Assembly (NCBI RefSeq): GCF_019703855.1
Contig: NZ_AP024086.1
Location: forward strand, 3,058,501-3,122,500
Length of the DNA stretch: 64,000 bases
Origin: Desulfomarina profundi
Lineage (GTDB): Bacteria; Desulfobacterota; Desulfobulbia; Desulfobulbales; Desulfocapsaceae
Direction of reading: 5' to 3'
In this document: positions 16,253 through 26,281 of the stretch, piece by piece
Position numbering within the stretch: position 1 is the first letter of the stretch
Layout of the letters: each line of letters starts with the position of its first letter
The notes under the pieces: model-generated
What the model was told of the DNA's origin: nothing
What the model saw: only the letters and a program-made list of their open reading frames with translations
Databases searched by the model: none
Made by a program: the position numbers and the translations under genes

Positions 16253-18034
16253 ATGACTGCAATGAAAATGACGACGGAAGAAGCATTTATTAAAGTTCTC
16301 CAGATGCACGGAATAAAACATGCTTTTGGTATTATCGGTTCAGCAATGATGCCAATCTCCGACCTCTTTCCCAAGGCGGGTATTACTTTCTGGGATTGTG
16401 CCCATGAAGGCAATGCAGGCATGATGTCGGATGGTTATACTCGTATTTCCGGTAAAATGTCCATGCTGGTTGCCCAGAATGGACCGGGCATTACCAATTT
16501 TGTCACTCCGGTAAAAACCGCCTACTGGAACCACACTCCATTGCTTCTTGTCACACCGCAGGCAGCAAATGCAACCATAGGCCAGGGAGGTTTTCAAGAG
16601 GTTGAGCAGATGGCGGTATTCAGAGATATGGTAGCCTATCAGGAAGAAGTTCGTGATCCTCGCCGCATGGCAGAAGTTCTGAATCGTGTGATCATGCAGG
16701 CAAAACGAGCGTCCGCTCCTGCACAAATCAACGTACCACGTGATTTCTGGACCCAGGTTATCGAGATTGAACTCCCTGCAATTGTCGAATTTGAACGCCC
16801 CGCAGGTGGAGACGAGGCTCTGGCCAGAGCTGCAGAACTTTTATCAAAGGCCAAATTCCCTGTTATTCTTAATGGTGCCGGTGTTGTCATTGGAGACGCC
16901 ATTGAGGATTCAATGGCACTGGCCGAGCGTCTGGATGCTCCGGTCTGCTGTGGCTATCAGCACAATGATGCCTTTCCTGGCAATCATCCTCTTTTTGCGG
17001 GACCACTTGGCTACAACGGATCCAAGGCCGGAATGGAACTGATTGCCAAAGCAGATGTAGTGCTTGCTCTCGGCACCCGCCTCAATCCATTTTCCACCCT
17101 TCCGGGATATGGAATTGATTACTGGCCCACAGACGCCGCAATCATACAAGTTGACATCAACCCCGACCGCATCGGCCTGACAAAAAAGATAACTGTCGGA
17201 ATCGCCGGTGATGCCAAAAAGGTTGCCAATAGTCTTCTTGCTCGTCTTTCTGAAACTGCCGGCGATACGGACAGGGAAGAACGTAAGGCAACCATCGCTC
17301 AATTAAAAGCGAATTGGGAAAAAGAACTTGCTACTCTGATCCATGAAAATGACGACCCGGGAACCACCTGGAACGAACGGGCCCGCAAACGTGAACCGGA
17401 AAAAATGTCTCCCCGGCAGGCATGGAACGCAATCAGAGAGGCTCTCCCGGAAAATGTCATCCTTTCATCTGATATCGGCAATAACTGTGCTATCGGCAAT
17501 GCCTATCCCACCTTCAAAGAGGGACGAAAATATCTGGCCCCCGGCCTTTTCGGACCCTGCGGATACGGTTTCCCGGCAATATGCGGTGCCAAAATAGCAC
17601 AACCAGAGGTACCTGTAATCGGAATGGCTGGTGATGGTGCTTTTGGCATCTCCATGAATGAAATGGTGTCATGCGGACGTGAAACCTGGCCTGCCATCAC
17701 TATGATTGTTTATAGAAACTACCAGTGGGGAGCTGAAAAACGCAACACTACGCTTTGGTATGCTGACAATTTTGTCGGTACTGAATTAGACCAGAATGTA
17801 TCATATGCCGAGATTGCGAGAGCATGTGGATTAGAAGGTATCAAGGTAACCACAGCCTCTGAATTGACCGAGACACTGAAAAAAGCAGTAAAAGCCCAGA
17901 TGGAAGAAGGAAAGACCACATTCATCGAGGTCATGGTCAATCAGGAGCTTGGAGAACCTTTCCGGCGTGATGCTATGAAGGCACCAGTTGTTGTTGCGGG
18001 AATTGACAAAGCCGATATGCGCTCTCAAAAATAG
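16253..18034 (+). CDS. xsc: sulfoacetaldehyde acetyltransferase
   Basis: 593 residues, ThDP-dependent. Converts sulfoacetaldehyde and phosphate to sulfite and acetyl phosphate. Hallmarks: N-terminal HGIKHAFGIIGSAMMPISDLFPKAGI and DCAHEGNAGMMSDGY (ThDP-activating Glu region), then GMAGDGAFGISMNE and the NYQWGAEKRN segment (GDG...N ThDP/Mg motif; Xsc-specific context). Strong AGGAGGT site before the ATG at 16253. It is divergent from tpa. No phosphotransacetylase gene (pta), which often follows xsc, is in the window. The sulfite released could serve as respiratory electron acceptor in a sulfite/sulfate reducer. Confidence 0.95.
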   Translation: MTAMKMTTEEAFIKVLQMHGIKHAFGIIGSAMMPISDLFPKAGITFWDCAHEGNAGMMSDGYTRISGKMSMLVAQNGPGITNFVTPVKTAYWNHTPLLLVTPQAANATIGQGGFQEVEQMAVFRDMVAYQEEVRDPRRMAEVLNRVIMQAKRASAPAQINVPRDFWTQVIEIELPAIVEFERPAGGDEALARAAELLSKAKFPVILNGAGVVIGDAIEDSMALAERLDAPVCCGYQHNDAFPGNHPLFAGPLGYNGSKAGMELIAKADVVLALGTRLNPFSTLPGYGIDYWPTDAAIIQVDINPDRIGLTKKITVGIAGDAKKVANSLLARLSETAGDTDREERKATIAQLKANWEKELATLIHENDDPGTTWNERARKREPEKMSPRQAWNAIREALPENVILSSDIGNNCAIGNAYPTFKEGRKYLAPGLFGPCGYGFPAICGAKIAQPEVPVIGMAGDGAFGISMNEMVSCGRETWPAITMIVYRNYQWGAEKRNTTLWYADNFVGTELDQNVSYAEIARACGLEGIKVTTASELTETLKKAVKAQMEEGKTTFIEVMVNQELGEPFRRDAMKAPVVVAGIDKADMRSQK

Positions 18035-18152
18035 TGCATGAAACCTCCTGTTCCTTGCTCTTGGCCATAACCCGACGTGCATGTTTATTCTGTTCTGAAG
18101 AGTCAAATTCATGGGAATCCGGCAATAAAGCGATTGCCTCAGCTTTTGACAT
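17973..18152 (-). CDS. possible small protein, convergent with the xsc 3' end
   Basis: A 59-codon frame with a good GGAG site before ATG at 18152. The first ~38 residues (MSKAEAIALLPDSHEFDSS, then KHARRVMAKSKEQE) look protein-like and polar; the last third runs antisense through the end of xsc and looks non-coding. It may be a short real gene, a remnant, or chance. It sits between xsc and repeat R1 copy C. Low confidence. Confidence 0.25.
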   Translation of the reverse strand: MSKAEAIALLPDSHEFDSSEQNKHARRVMAKSKEQEVSCTIFESAYRLCQFPQQQLVPS

Positions 18153-18188
18153 TGCTTATACTCCGGACAACAATAAGTACAGAGGTTT

Positions 18189-18316
18189 TTAGCCCGCATT
18201 GTCAACCCAGGCGGCACCATCTTCTACAGTATTTTACAGTAAACATAGGTCACTATAATTTATTGTCAAAAACTTCGAACCTGCCTCCGCCTGAACTGAT
18301 GAGAAATGCGGATTAG
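18189..18316. repeat. dispersed repeat family R1, copy C (internally deleted)
   Basis: 128 bp. Same orientation as copy B but lacking about 100 bp after the left end: it goes from TTAGCCCGCATT directly to the GTCAACCCAGGCGGCACCATC block, then the CAGTAAACATAGGTCACTAT block and the right end GATGAGAAATGCGGATTAG. Confidence 0.72.
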
Positions 18317-18378
18317 AAAGTTTTATTCAATGGGATCCTCCATTCAAAAGTAGTTTCGGCACAGAACAGGAAACAGGA

Positions 18379-19059
18379 ATGAGCAGTGGGTTAAAATATG
18401 CGTCTTTGAGAGAACAGGTTTACAAATATTTACGCCAACAGATGAACCGGGGAGATCTGCTTCCCGGTTCATCAATCAACATCGGGGAAATTGCCCGACA
18501 ACTGGGTATCAGTAAAACACCACTCAGGGATGCCCTGATCCATCTGGAACTTGAAGGATTTGTGACAATTCTGCCTCGAAGAGGCGTCTGCGTGAACAGG
18601 TTAAGTTTTCAGGATATCAAAAACGCCTATGATTCTGTAGGCCTGATAGAATCATTCATTGTAACAGAGTGTATTGATAGAATCGGGCAATTGCAGGTTA
18701 AAAAGCTGGAAGAACTGAATAAAAAAATGATTAGCAACATAGAGAAAAATGATTTCTCAAAGCTTTTTCAAACCAATCTGCGGTTTCATGATGTTTATCT
18801 GGATATTTCCGAAAATGAACCTCTCAAAAAGTTTATTCGACCGATAAAACATCGACTCTATGATTTTCCCCGACAGAATTATATCAAGGAGTGGGAATTG
18901 AGAAACTGTGAAGAGCACAGCGAATTTATTGAACACCTGCGAAAGGGAGATGCGGTTGCTGCTGCAAAAGTATTGAAAGATATCCATTGGTCTTTCGACT
19001 ATCAGAAAGATTTCATCCATAAGCTTTACCAGGATCTGGATGACCCCGGACAAATATAA
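18379..19059 (+). CDS. GntR-family (FCD domain) transcriptional regulator
   Basis: 226 residues. Winged helix-turn-helix at ~10-70 (REQVYKYLRQQM, INIGEIARQLGISKTPLRDAL, LEGFVTILPRRGVCVN) followed by an all-helical FCD domain. It lies directly after xsc and before the TRAP genes, so it probably controls the taurine block; FCD regulators usually release DNA on binding a small organic acid. Ribosome-binding site ACAGGA before ATG at 18379. A clear paralogue (26593-27294) closes the block; both share the HTH nearly identically. Confidence 0.9.
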   Translation: MSSGLKYASLREQVYKYLRQQMNRGDLLPGSSINIGEIARQLGISKTPLRDALIHLELEGFVTILPRRGVCVNRLSFQDIKNAYDSVGLIESFIVTECIDRIGQLQVKKLEELNKKMISNIEKNDFSKLFQTNLRFHDVYLDISENEPLKKFIRPIKHRLYDFPRQNYIKEWELRNCEEHSEFIEHLRKGDAVAAAKVLKDIHWSFDYQKDFIHKLYQDLDDPGQI

Positions 19060-19222
19060 TTGTTTGACGGTAACCCGAACCTGAAATCCCTCCCCCATAT
19101 TCCTGAAAACGAAATATCACACCCGCTGACAGTATAAACCTACTCGATTTCCATTCGTTTCCGGCGTCTCCCCCTGCTTTCCCTGGAACTTTAAGAGAAG
19201 TACATGGTCCAGGAAAAAAATC

Positions 19223-19250
19223 TTGACAGCTTACTGGTATCTGATATATT
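19223..19250 (+). promoter_or_regulatory. promoter upstream of the TRAP operon
   Basis: TTGACA (19223-19228), 16-base spacer, TATATT (19245-19250). The spacer end reads TATCTGATATATTAGA, which resembles the CTGATAT element in the tpa promoter. It would give a ~270-base leader that contains repeat R2 copy b. Confidence 0.55.
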
Positions 19251-19296
19251 AGAAATCACAATCACAGATTATCGAAAAATATTTTCGGATAAACTG

Positions 19297-19393
19297 GCAT
19301 GGCTGGACTTAAGACTCAACCATTAATGCCCTGCGGGTGCAACAAAGCAATGAAAATCTGACTGCGGCGAAACAACATTCTGCGCGGAAGATT
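19297..19393. repeat. dispersed repeat family R2, copy b
   Basis: About 97 bp in the presumed leader of the TRAP operon: GCATGGCTGG ... CCCTGCGGGTGCAACAAAGC ... GACTGCGGCGAAACAACATTC ... GGAAGATTTTCA. Same block order as copies at 4603 and 41401. Confidence 0.6.
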
Positions 19394-19526
19394 TTCAAAT
19401 TAATCTTTCAAACATTGTTGTACTCAACCTCTTTTTTTGATCAGGGGCTCAGAACCTGCATGAATATCTATACGAATCAGGAAAATGGATTTCTTTTAAA
19501 ATAATACCACCCAAAAAGGAGAGAAC

Positions 19527-20832
19527 GTGAGTATCGAGCTTATCACTTTATTGTATTTCTCATGCCTGTTTATTGGATTGTTCTTAGGTTTACCTGTCGC
19601 TCTTGGCCTGGGAGGAACTGCTGTAGTTTTTGCGGCAATTTTTGAGCCAAGATCTCTCCTGGCTATTCCAAGTGCCTTCTATTACACACCCTGGAATGCG
19701 GTTCTGGTGACTGTCCCGCTATTTCTTTTCATGGGAAGTCTTATTCGCTTTTCCGGTATTGCCGAATCAGCATATGATGCCGTTTACAAACTCATTGGTC
19801 ATATTCCCGGCGGTCTTGCCATGGGGACGGTTCAGGTTTGTACCATATTTGCGGCAATCACAGGTATTACCCCTCCAGCGACAATAACCATGGGACAGAT
19901 AGCTTATCCATCCATGATTAAATACAAGTATCACAAAGCCATCGCCATCGGGTCTATTGGAGCAGGAGGCGCACTGGGGCTCTTATTCCTCCAAGTGTGC
20001 CTTTTATTTTTTATGGACTTCTTGCTAAAGTGTCCATAGGAGGGCTTTTTCTGGGCGGCCTGCTGCCCGGCCTGATGCTTGCTTCCTTTTATATCATTTA
20101 TATTGGTATTCGCTGCAAAATCCAACCGCACATGGGCCCAAGTATTCCAGCCGATCAAAAATTCTCCATTAAGGAAAAAGTACAGGCATTACTCAACATA
20201 TGGCCCTTCGTAGTTCTTGTCATCATGGTGCTGGGGGCCATATGGGGCGGCATTGCCACTCCTTCTGAAGCTGCAGCTTTTGGTGCGACCGGTGCGTTTA
20301 TTATTAATATGATTTACGGAAAATTAACATGGAAGGTTCTGAGGGACTCCCTAGACACAACCGTTAAACTGACTGGAATGGGTTTATGGATTTTAATTGG
20401 TGCCAATGTATACCTCAATGTTTTCAACTCACTGGGTTGTCAGGAGTTAGTTACAACATTGGTTCTCAGTATGCCCGGGGAAGTAACGGTATCCTGTTAA
20501 TGATGATGTTCATCATTTTACTGCTTGGCATGGTCATGGATGACTGGGCAATCATCATGCTGTGCACCCCGCTATACATTCCAATAATCAATGAACTCGG
20601 TATCGACAAACTATGGTTCGGCGTTCTCTTTATCGTCAATATTCAAATTGCCTACCTCACACCGCCATTTGGTTTTGTCCTTTTCTGGCTGAAAAGTGTG
20701 TTGCCTTCAGATGTGAGTATGGGAGATGTGTATAAATCAGTTGGTCCATTCATTCTCTTACAATTATTAGGCTTAACCCTTGTTTTCATATTTCCGCAGA
20801 TTGCACTATGGTTACCAAGTATGCTGAATTAA
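19527..20832 (+). CDS. TRAP transporter large permease subunit (DctM/TauM-like), frameshifted twice in this sequence
   Basis: The frame is split in three. Adding one G at 19976-19979 restores GGALGALIPPSVPFIFYG, the family's conserved core, and one G at 20477-20480 restores LVLSMPGGSNGILLMM. The repaired protein has 435 residues, typical of DctM. About 12 hydrophobic helices; conserved IAESAYDAVYKLIGHIPGGL and GMVMDDWAIIMLCTPLY. GTG start at 19527 after AAGGAGAG. Sodium-driven uptake of an organic acid across the inner membrane with the small subunit and binding protein encoded next. Context suggests taurine or a related sulfonate; TauKLM-type TRAP systems are known for taurine. Confidence 0.88.
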
Positions 20833-20906
20833 AAGATATCCAACAACTCTGAATAATCCATATAACAGTTCACTGTTATTATGTATAACCGCTGTGGGAG
20901 GAACAG

Positions 20907-21422
20907 ATGAAATTGTGGAAAAAAATAGAAAAGCCCATTGATTTTATATCAGATGCTTTTGGAAAAATCGGCTGGCTAATTATCCTCTACTGTATGTTTC
21001 TGGGAGTCACGGATGTATTCTTACGGTATGTCCTCAATGCACCTTCGCTCTGGATTTCTACAACAGTGCAGTTTGCCATGGTCCTTCTGGCATGCGTTGG
21101 TGGCGTATATGCATTAAATGATGATGCCTTTGTAAAACTTGACTTGTTTTATGCCAATTTTTCAGCGAAAAAAAAGGCAGTTTGCGATGTTATCACTGTG
21201 GTATATACCTTCCTGTTCATATCGGTACTGATATGGAAAGGTATCTCTGCGGCAAAAATGTCCCTGATGATGCACCAGGTAACACCAACAAGTGTTCCGA
21301 TTCCCATTTATCCTCTGAAAATTTTTATCCCCATAGCTGCTGTTGTCTTTTTGCTGGTGGTCATTAAAAAACTCGTCAATGACCTGATAACCATATTTTC
21401 AAGCCAACAGACAGATTTATAG
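20907..21422 (+). CDS. TRAP transporter small permease subunit (DctQ/TauL-like)
   Basis: 171 residues with four hydrophobic segments (~20-40, 50-70, 92-112, 136-158) and the DctQ pattern GVTDVFLRYVLNAPSLWISTT followed by LLACVGGVYALNDDAFVKLDL. Good GGGAGGAAC ribosome-binding site 74 bases after the large-subunit stop. The gene order large-small-binding protein is preserved on one strand. Partner of the permease at 19527-20832. Confidence 0.9.
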   Translation: MKLWKKIEKPIDFISDAFGKIGWLIILYCMFLGVTDVFLRYVLNAPSLWISTTVQFAMVLLACVGGVYALNDDAFVKLDLFYANFSAKKKAVCDVITVVYTFLFISVLIWKGISAAKMSLMMHQVTPTSVPIPIYPLKIFIPIAAVVFLLVVIKKLVNDLITIFSSQQTDL

Positions 21423-21522
21423 AGAACTCTCTTTTTCAAAAGATCAAAGCACCCGGTGCAGAATTCACGGCAGGTATCTGCACTTTCACATCAGATTGCA
21501 TTGATAAAACAGGTAGCTCAAC

Positions 21523-21551
21523 GTCTTTATCGTGTGGGTTGCGATAAAGAC
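21523..21551. other. hairpin in the dctQ-dctP intergenic region
   Basis: Ten-base arms GTCTTTATCG/CGATAAAGAC around a 9-base loop. No T tract. It lies in the 226-base leader of the binding-protein gene and could affect differential expression or mRNA stability; nothing else recognised there. Confidence 0.4.
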
Positions 21552-21648
21552 TATACAAATAAGTTGTATGAAAATGTGACTTACTGAGTCTGCTGAAGCT
21601 GATTCTTATTTCACAAAACACCAACTGAAGGAACAGGAGGAGTGTGTA

Positions 21649-22698
21649 ATGAAAAAAATCTCTATTCAGCTGTTTGCTGTACTGATCACGATGACTTTAC
21701 TGCAAGGAGCTGCCATTGCGAAAGAAAAATATGGCAAACCGGACAAGGTGACAAAGTGGGTTTTTCAACCCTGTTTTGACTCATCCGACGCCGGCTGGAA
21801 CAGTGGTATTGTCCCATGGATTAAAGCTGTAGAAAAAGCAACGGAAGGCACAGTAAAAATAAAACTTGAACCGGCTGGTGCCATTACAAGTGGTTCGGAG
21901 GCTTTTGGTGCAGCTGCAGCAGGCATGATTGATGTATACGCCGGATGGGGTTCCATCTATGGCGGTGATATGCCTGAAGGTATGCTGGCATTTGGCCTGC
22001 CGATGGGAGTAAAAAACTACCATGATGCCTGGGAAGTCATGTGGGGTGACCCTAAATATAGGGTCGGGGATCTCGTCCAGAAAGCAGCCAATGCACGTAA
22101 TCTGCAATGGATTGGCTGGACCTGCCAGGGACCCAATGCAGCTTTCACTAAAAAGCCCATTCGCAAGATGGAAGATTTTGCTGGTCTCAAGATGAGAGCA
22201 GGCGGCCCCCAGGCTCTCTTCCACAAAGCCATGGGTGGCGCACCTGTTTCCATGGGTGGTGGTGATATCTACACAGCCATTAAACTTGGCACTATTGACG
22301 GAACATATTGGGATACCGGCGGAATTGATGATATGGCCTTCCAGGAAGTTATTAAATATGCAATCATGCCGGGCTGGTGTCAGGCTCAGCATCAGGAAAC
22401 TTATGTTAATCTCGACAAATGGAAAGCACTGAACCAGTGGCAGAGAGATAAAATCATGAGTGTCTTCAAGTCCACCTATTTTGAGACCAGTAAATTGCAT
22501 GCTGATGGCGTTGAAGAAGCTCTGGAAATTCTCAAGAAAGCCGGAGGAGAAGTAATAACCCTGCCTCCGAAAGAGGTTGACAAAATTCGTGCACGTACCA
22601 TCGAAAAAGTATGGCCTCAAATTGCTGCAAAATCCAAAGCCAATGCGGAAGGTATCAAACTGTGGAAACAGTTCATGAAAGATAAAGGCCAGTTATAA
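21649..22698 (+). CDS. TRAP transporter periplasmic solute-binding protein (DctP/TauK-like)
   Basis: 349 residues. Cleavable signal peptide with likely cut after AIA (residue 24). The mature part follows the DctP fold: W(V)FQPCFDSSDAGWNSGIVPWIKAVEKATEG, GFAGLKMRAGGPQA-like segment (DFAGLKMRAGG, containing the Arg that salt-bridges substrate carboxylate or sulfonate), GDIYTAIKLGTIDGT and YWDTGG. AGGAGG site before ATG. Captures the substrate in the periplasm for the DctQM permease. The taurine assignment comes from the tpa/xsc neighbourhood, not from the protein itself. Confidence 0.9.
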   Translation: MKKISIQLFAVLITMTLLQGAAIAKEKYGKPDKVTKWVFQPCFDSSDAGWNSGIVPWIKAVEKATEGTVKIKLEPAGAITSGSEAFGAAAAGMIDVYAGWGSIYGGDMPEGMLAFGLPMGVKNYHDAWEVMWGDPKYRVGDLVQKAANARNLQWIGWTCQGPNAAFTKKPIRKMEDFAGLKMRAGGPQALFHKAMGGAPVSMGGGDIYTAIKLGTIDGTYWDTGGIDDMAFQEVIKYAIMPGWCQAQHQETYVNLDKWKALNQWQRDKIMSVFKSTYFETSKLHADGVEEALEILKKAGGEVITLPPKEVDKIRARTIEKVWPQIAAKSKANAEGIKLWKQFMKDKGQL

Positions 22699-22737
22699 GA
22701 AGTCCTGTAGGCCTGTAAATAACTTTTGAGATACTCT

Positions 22738-22796
22738 GTAAGGCGGGCCAGCCCCTCTCATTTTCAGCAAATGAGAGGAGGGGAGGCTCGCCTTAC
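22738..22796. other. long intercistronic hairpin after the TRAP operon
   Basis: Nested arms GTAAGGCG/CGCCTTAC outside and CCCCTCTCATTT/AAATGAGAGG-AGGGG inside. No T tract on either side. It may protect the upstream transcript end or attenuate read-through into the aldehyde dehydrogenase gene 45 bases on. Confidence 0.55.
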
Positions 22797-22841
22797 CTGT
22801 TTCTGCAGCAGCTTGAAAATTTTCTGGACAGGATAAATACC

Positions 22842-24337
22842 ATGATCATTGGACATCTGATAAATGGCCAAAATTTTGAAGGGACACGGGACCGTTTGGG
22901 AGATGTTTTCGACCCTTCAACGGGAAAAATCACCAAGCAGGTGGCGCTGGCTTCCAAGTCTACAGTAAAAAAAGCCATAAAGGCAGCAGAGGCTGCATTT
23001 CCAGCCTGGCGAAATACTCCACCAGGCAAACGGGCTCAGGTAATGTACCGCCTAAAAACTCTCCTTGAAAAAAATGCTGACAAGATTTGCAGGTTAATTA
23101 CTGAAGAACACGGCAAAGTCTTGCATGATTCCAGAGGAGAGCTTGGCAGAGCGATCGAAAACATTGAATATGCCTGTGCTGCACCAGACCTCCTCAAAGG
23201 TGAATATACTAAAAACGTTGGTACTTCCGTTGATTCCTGGAGCGAATTCCAGCCCCTGGGAGTTACAGCCGGTATTACACCATTCAATTTCCCTGCAATG
23301 GTGCCTTTCTGGATGTGGCCCCTGGCGGTCGTTGCCGGAAACACCTTTATATTAAAACCTTCTGAACGAACTCCTTCTGCAGCATTATACATGACACAAT
23401 TGGCCCAGGAGGCCGGTTTACCACCAGGGGTTTTGAACCTGGTCAATGGCGACAAGGAGGCTGTGGATACCCTCCTCCATGACCCCTGTGTTCAAGCCGT
23501 AAGCTTTGTAGGCTCGACTCCAGTTGCCGAATACATTTATGCCACTGGAAGTGCAAATGGAAAGCGGGTTCAGGCACTGGGGGAGCAAAAAATCACGCCA
23601 TAATGATGCCGGATGCCGACATTGACAATGGGGTAAGCGCCTTAATGGGTGCGGCTTACGGCTCATGCGGTGAGCGTTGCATGGCGCTACCGATCCTGGT
23701 GGCTGTCGGCCGGGAAACAGGAGACAGGGTTGTCGCAAAAATAAAAGCCCGGCTGGAAAAGATGAAAATCGGGTCTGGACTGGACAACGACAATGACATG
23801 GGACCTCTCATTACAAGGGAACATTATGAGAAGGTAAAAAGTTATGTTGATCTTGGCATTGAAGAGGGTGCAGACTTGGTGGTTGATGGACGGAATCATG
23901 TTGTCGAAGGTTTTGAAAACGGCTTCTTCCTCGGAGGCTGTCTTTTTGACAATGTAACACCTGAATTGGAAATATATAAAGATGAAATTTTTGGCCCCGT
24001 ACTCGGCGTAGTACGAGTTGAAACCCAGAAAGAAGCAATGGACCTGATCGATAACCATGAATACGGGAACGGAACATGTATTTTTACAAGAGACGGAGAA
24101 GCTGCCAGATATTTCACCGATAATATTAAAGTCGGCATGGTAGGAGTAAACATTCCTCTGCCTGTCCCTGTTGCATACCACAGTTTCGGTGGCTGGAAAC
24201 GATCTCTTTTTGGTGATCTGTCGATTTATGGCCCGGATGGTATTCGTTTTTATACCAGACGTAAGACCATTACTCAACGATGGCCGTCTTCCAAAATCCG
24301 GGAAGGAGTACAGTTTTCCTTCCCCGGTACTGAGTAA
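22842..24337 (+). CDS. second MmsA-type CoA-acylating aldehyde dehydrogenase, frameshifted in this sequence
   Basis: Two frames (to 23603, then from ~23585) join when one G is added to GGGGG at 23579-23583, restoring RVQALGGAKNHAIMMPDADID. The result is 498 residues, the family length. It has PFNFPAMVPFWMWP, ILKPSERTP, catalytic Cys in YGSCGERCMAL, and KDEIFGPVLGVVRVE. It is closer to canonical MmsA than the copy at 11596-13125, so the two are not a recent duplication. Position between the TRAP operon and the CoA-disulfide-reductase-like gene points to oxidation of an aldehyde from the imported compound, with CoA ester as product. Substrate not determinable from sequence. Confidence 0.87.
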
Positions 24338-24412
24338 GTACTTTCGACTGATCTCCCGAAAACATTGAATCATTTAATACGTCAGAGCAACTGACTATAT
24401 TTTGAAAAATAT

Positions 24413-24496
24413 CCTGAATCTGTGGGCTGGTGCGCCGCAGGGCGGTAAGTGCTTTTCTACACCAAACACAGAATCACAAAACCGTCACAGATTCAG
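24413..24496. repeat. dispersed repeat family R3, copy b
   Basis: 84 bp with perfect 11-bp inverted ends CTGAATCTGTG/CACAGATTCAG in the gap before the flavoprotein gene. Contains CGCCGCAGGGCGG and, in inverse sense, CGGTTTTGTG shared with the partial copy at 26227. Confidence 0.6.
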
Positions 24497-24523
24497 AATC
24501 ATGAATACTCCAGGAGAATAGAC

Positions 24524-26224
24524 ATGTCATATAAAGCTGTAATTATAGGTGGTGTTGCCGGCGGAGCCTCTGCTGCAGCAAGGTTAAGGAGACTTTCAGA
24601 AGACAGTCAGATAATCATCTTTGAAAGAGGCCCCCACGTCTCATTTTCCAACTGCAGCCTACCCTACCATCTAAGTGGAATGATAGAAAATTCTAAAGAA
24701 CTTGTACTTCTTCACCCCTGGAATTTTTCCAGCCAGTACAATATAGATGCACGAATCCGACATGAGGTAGTTTCCATAGACCGGGGAAATAAAACCGTAT
24801 CTGTCAAGAATCTTGAAACCGGTGAACTGTATGAGGAAACATACGACAAACTCATCCTGTCTCCAGGAGCAGCACCCATTGTTCCACCCATTGAAGGCAT
24901 TGAAAAAGCAAAAATTTTTACTGTACGATCAGTCCCGGACATTGAGCGGCTCAATCATGCCATAACTGATTTGAAGCCACATAATGTCACGGTGATTGGC
25001 GGCGGATTCATAGGCATTGAAACGGCTGAAAATCTTCGGGAAAAAGGTCTTTCAGTTACCCTGATTGAAGCAATGCCCCAAATTCTGCGACAATTTGATT
25101 TTGATATGGTGCAGATTCTCCACAAGGAATTATTTGACAACGGCATTCACCTTATTCTGGGAGACAAGGTTACCTCTTTTACAGAGAACAGTGTTATCCT
25201 TGAATCTGGACAGATTGTTGATTCCCCCATTGTAATACTCGCCATTGGAGTAAGCCCGGAAACGCTGCTTGCCCGGGAAGCTGGACTCGACCTGGGAAAA
25301 ACCGGCGCCATAAAGGTTGACCAGAATTTCAAAACCAACGATGACTCAATCTATGCCATCGGTGATGCAGTGGAAGTCTACAACCCGCTGTTCAGCGATT
25401 TTTTCAGACTCTCTCTGGCCGGACCTGCACAAAAACAGGCCCGCCATGTTGCTGACCATATACATGGACTGCGACCGGTCCCTGGTGGATTTATCGGCTC
25501 ATCTGTTATCAAGGTATTCGGTATGAACGCAGCATCAACCGGATTGTCGGAAGGATTTATCCAGGCTGCAGGTATAAATAGAGACTACGAAGTTGTGAAA
25601 GTCATTCCCAGGGACAAGGTCGGCCTTATGCCCGACAGTGCAATGCTCCATTTCAAACTCCTTTTTGACAGACAAACGGGCAAAATTCTCGGGGCACAGG
25701 CAATCGGGGCAGGCAATGTGGACAAACGGATTGACATCATCGCCACGCTTATCAAAACAGGTGGTACAATTGTTGATCTTAAAGATCTGGAACTCTGTTA
25801 TGCACCGCCTTTTGGTACCGCCAGGGACGTGGTCAATTTTGCAGGGTTGGTTGCAACAAACCTCCAGGCTGGTATCTTCAAGCAGGTACACGATTACCAG
25901 ATCAGGGAACTTATTAAACAAGATGCCTTCATTGTAGATATCAGAGAAAAAGAGATATTTACCAAAGGTCATCTCAAAACAGCCATCAATATACCTTTCA
26001 GCGAAATCCGCCAAAGGCTTTCAGAATTTCCCAAAGACCGGCCTGTATACATCCAGTGCCGAACAGGACAGGACAGTTACAATGTTGTTCTCACCCTGCA
26101 ACACATGGGTTATGATAATGTGTTTAATCTCTGTGGAGGTTTTATGGGTATTTCTTTTTTCGAATATTTTATGGATGAAACCTTGCCCAGAGAACCCATT
26201 TTGACCGGATATAATTTTGATTGA
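24524..26224 (+). CDS. FAD/NAD(P) disulfide oxidoreductase with C-terminal rhodanese domain (CoA-disulfide/persulfide-reductase-like)
   Basis: 566 residues. N-terminal FAD motif IIGGVAGGASAAARLRR, single redox Cys44 in SFSNCSLPYHL (as in CoA-disulfide reductases), second Rossmann motif VIGGGFIGIETAENL near residue 160, FAD-binding YAIGDAVEV, dimerisation domain, then a rhodanese domain (~455-566) with active-site Cys512 in YIQCRTGQDSY. Fusions of this type reduce CoA or other persulfides/polysulfides with NADH. AGGAGA site precedes ATG at 24524; the frame extends 25 codons upstream without support. Placed in the taurine block it could deal with CoA thiols or sulfane sulfur formed from released sulfite, which is inference. 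Confidence 0.87.
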   Translation: MSYKAVIIGGVAGGASAAARLRRLSEDSQIIIFERGPHVSFSNCSLPYHLSGMIENSKELVLLHPWNFSSQYNIDARIRHEVVSIDRGNKTVSVKNLETGELYEETYDKLILSPGAAPIVPPIEGIEKAKIFTVRSVPDIERLNHAITDLKPHNVTVIGGGFIGIETAENLREKGLSVTLIEAMPQILRQFDFDMVQILHKELFDNGIHLILGDKVTSFTENSVILESGQIVDSPIVILAIGVSPETLLAREAGLDLGKTGAIKVDQNFKTNDDSIYAIGDAVEVYNPLFSDFFRLSLAGPAQKQARHVADHIHGLRPVPGGFIGSSVIKVFGMNAASTGLSEGFIQAAGINRDYEVVKVIPRDKVGLMPDSAMLHFKLLFDRQTGKILGAQAIGAGNVDKRIDIIATLIKTGGTIVDLKDLELCYAPPFGTARDVVNFAGLVATNLQAGIFKQVHDYQIRELIKQDAFIVDIREKEIFTKGHLKTAINIPFSEIRQRLSEFPKDRPVYIQCRTGQDSYNVVLTLQHMGYDNVFNLCGGFMGISFFEYFMDETLPREPILTGYNFD

Positions 26225-26226
26225 TT

Positions 26227-26281
26227 CCTGAATCCGTGATGGTTTTGTGTTTTTATATTAAGCACTCTGCTGAAAACACGG
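26227..26281. repeat. dispersed repeat family R3, copy c (partial)
   Basis: Starts CCTGAATCCGTGATGG then TTTTGTGTTTTTATATT and AGCACT, matching the inverse of copy b for about 50 bp. The remainder of the 26225-26592 gap shows no clear signal; an in-frame extension of the next gene to 26413 exists but has no ribosome-binding site. Confidence 0.45.

Noticed and set aside
19527-20832. Programmed ribosomal frameshifting in dctM and the other split genes
   Set aside because: Sites are plain G/C runs without slippery heptamers or pseudoknots, occur in unrelated genes, and one analogous loss is in a tRNA; systematic sequence error explains all at once.
21781-22620. 279-codon antisense frame over the TRAP binding-protein gene
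   Set aside because: Shadow of a well-conserved gene; no start signal and low-complexity Cys/Phe/His-rich translation.
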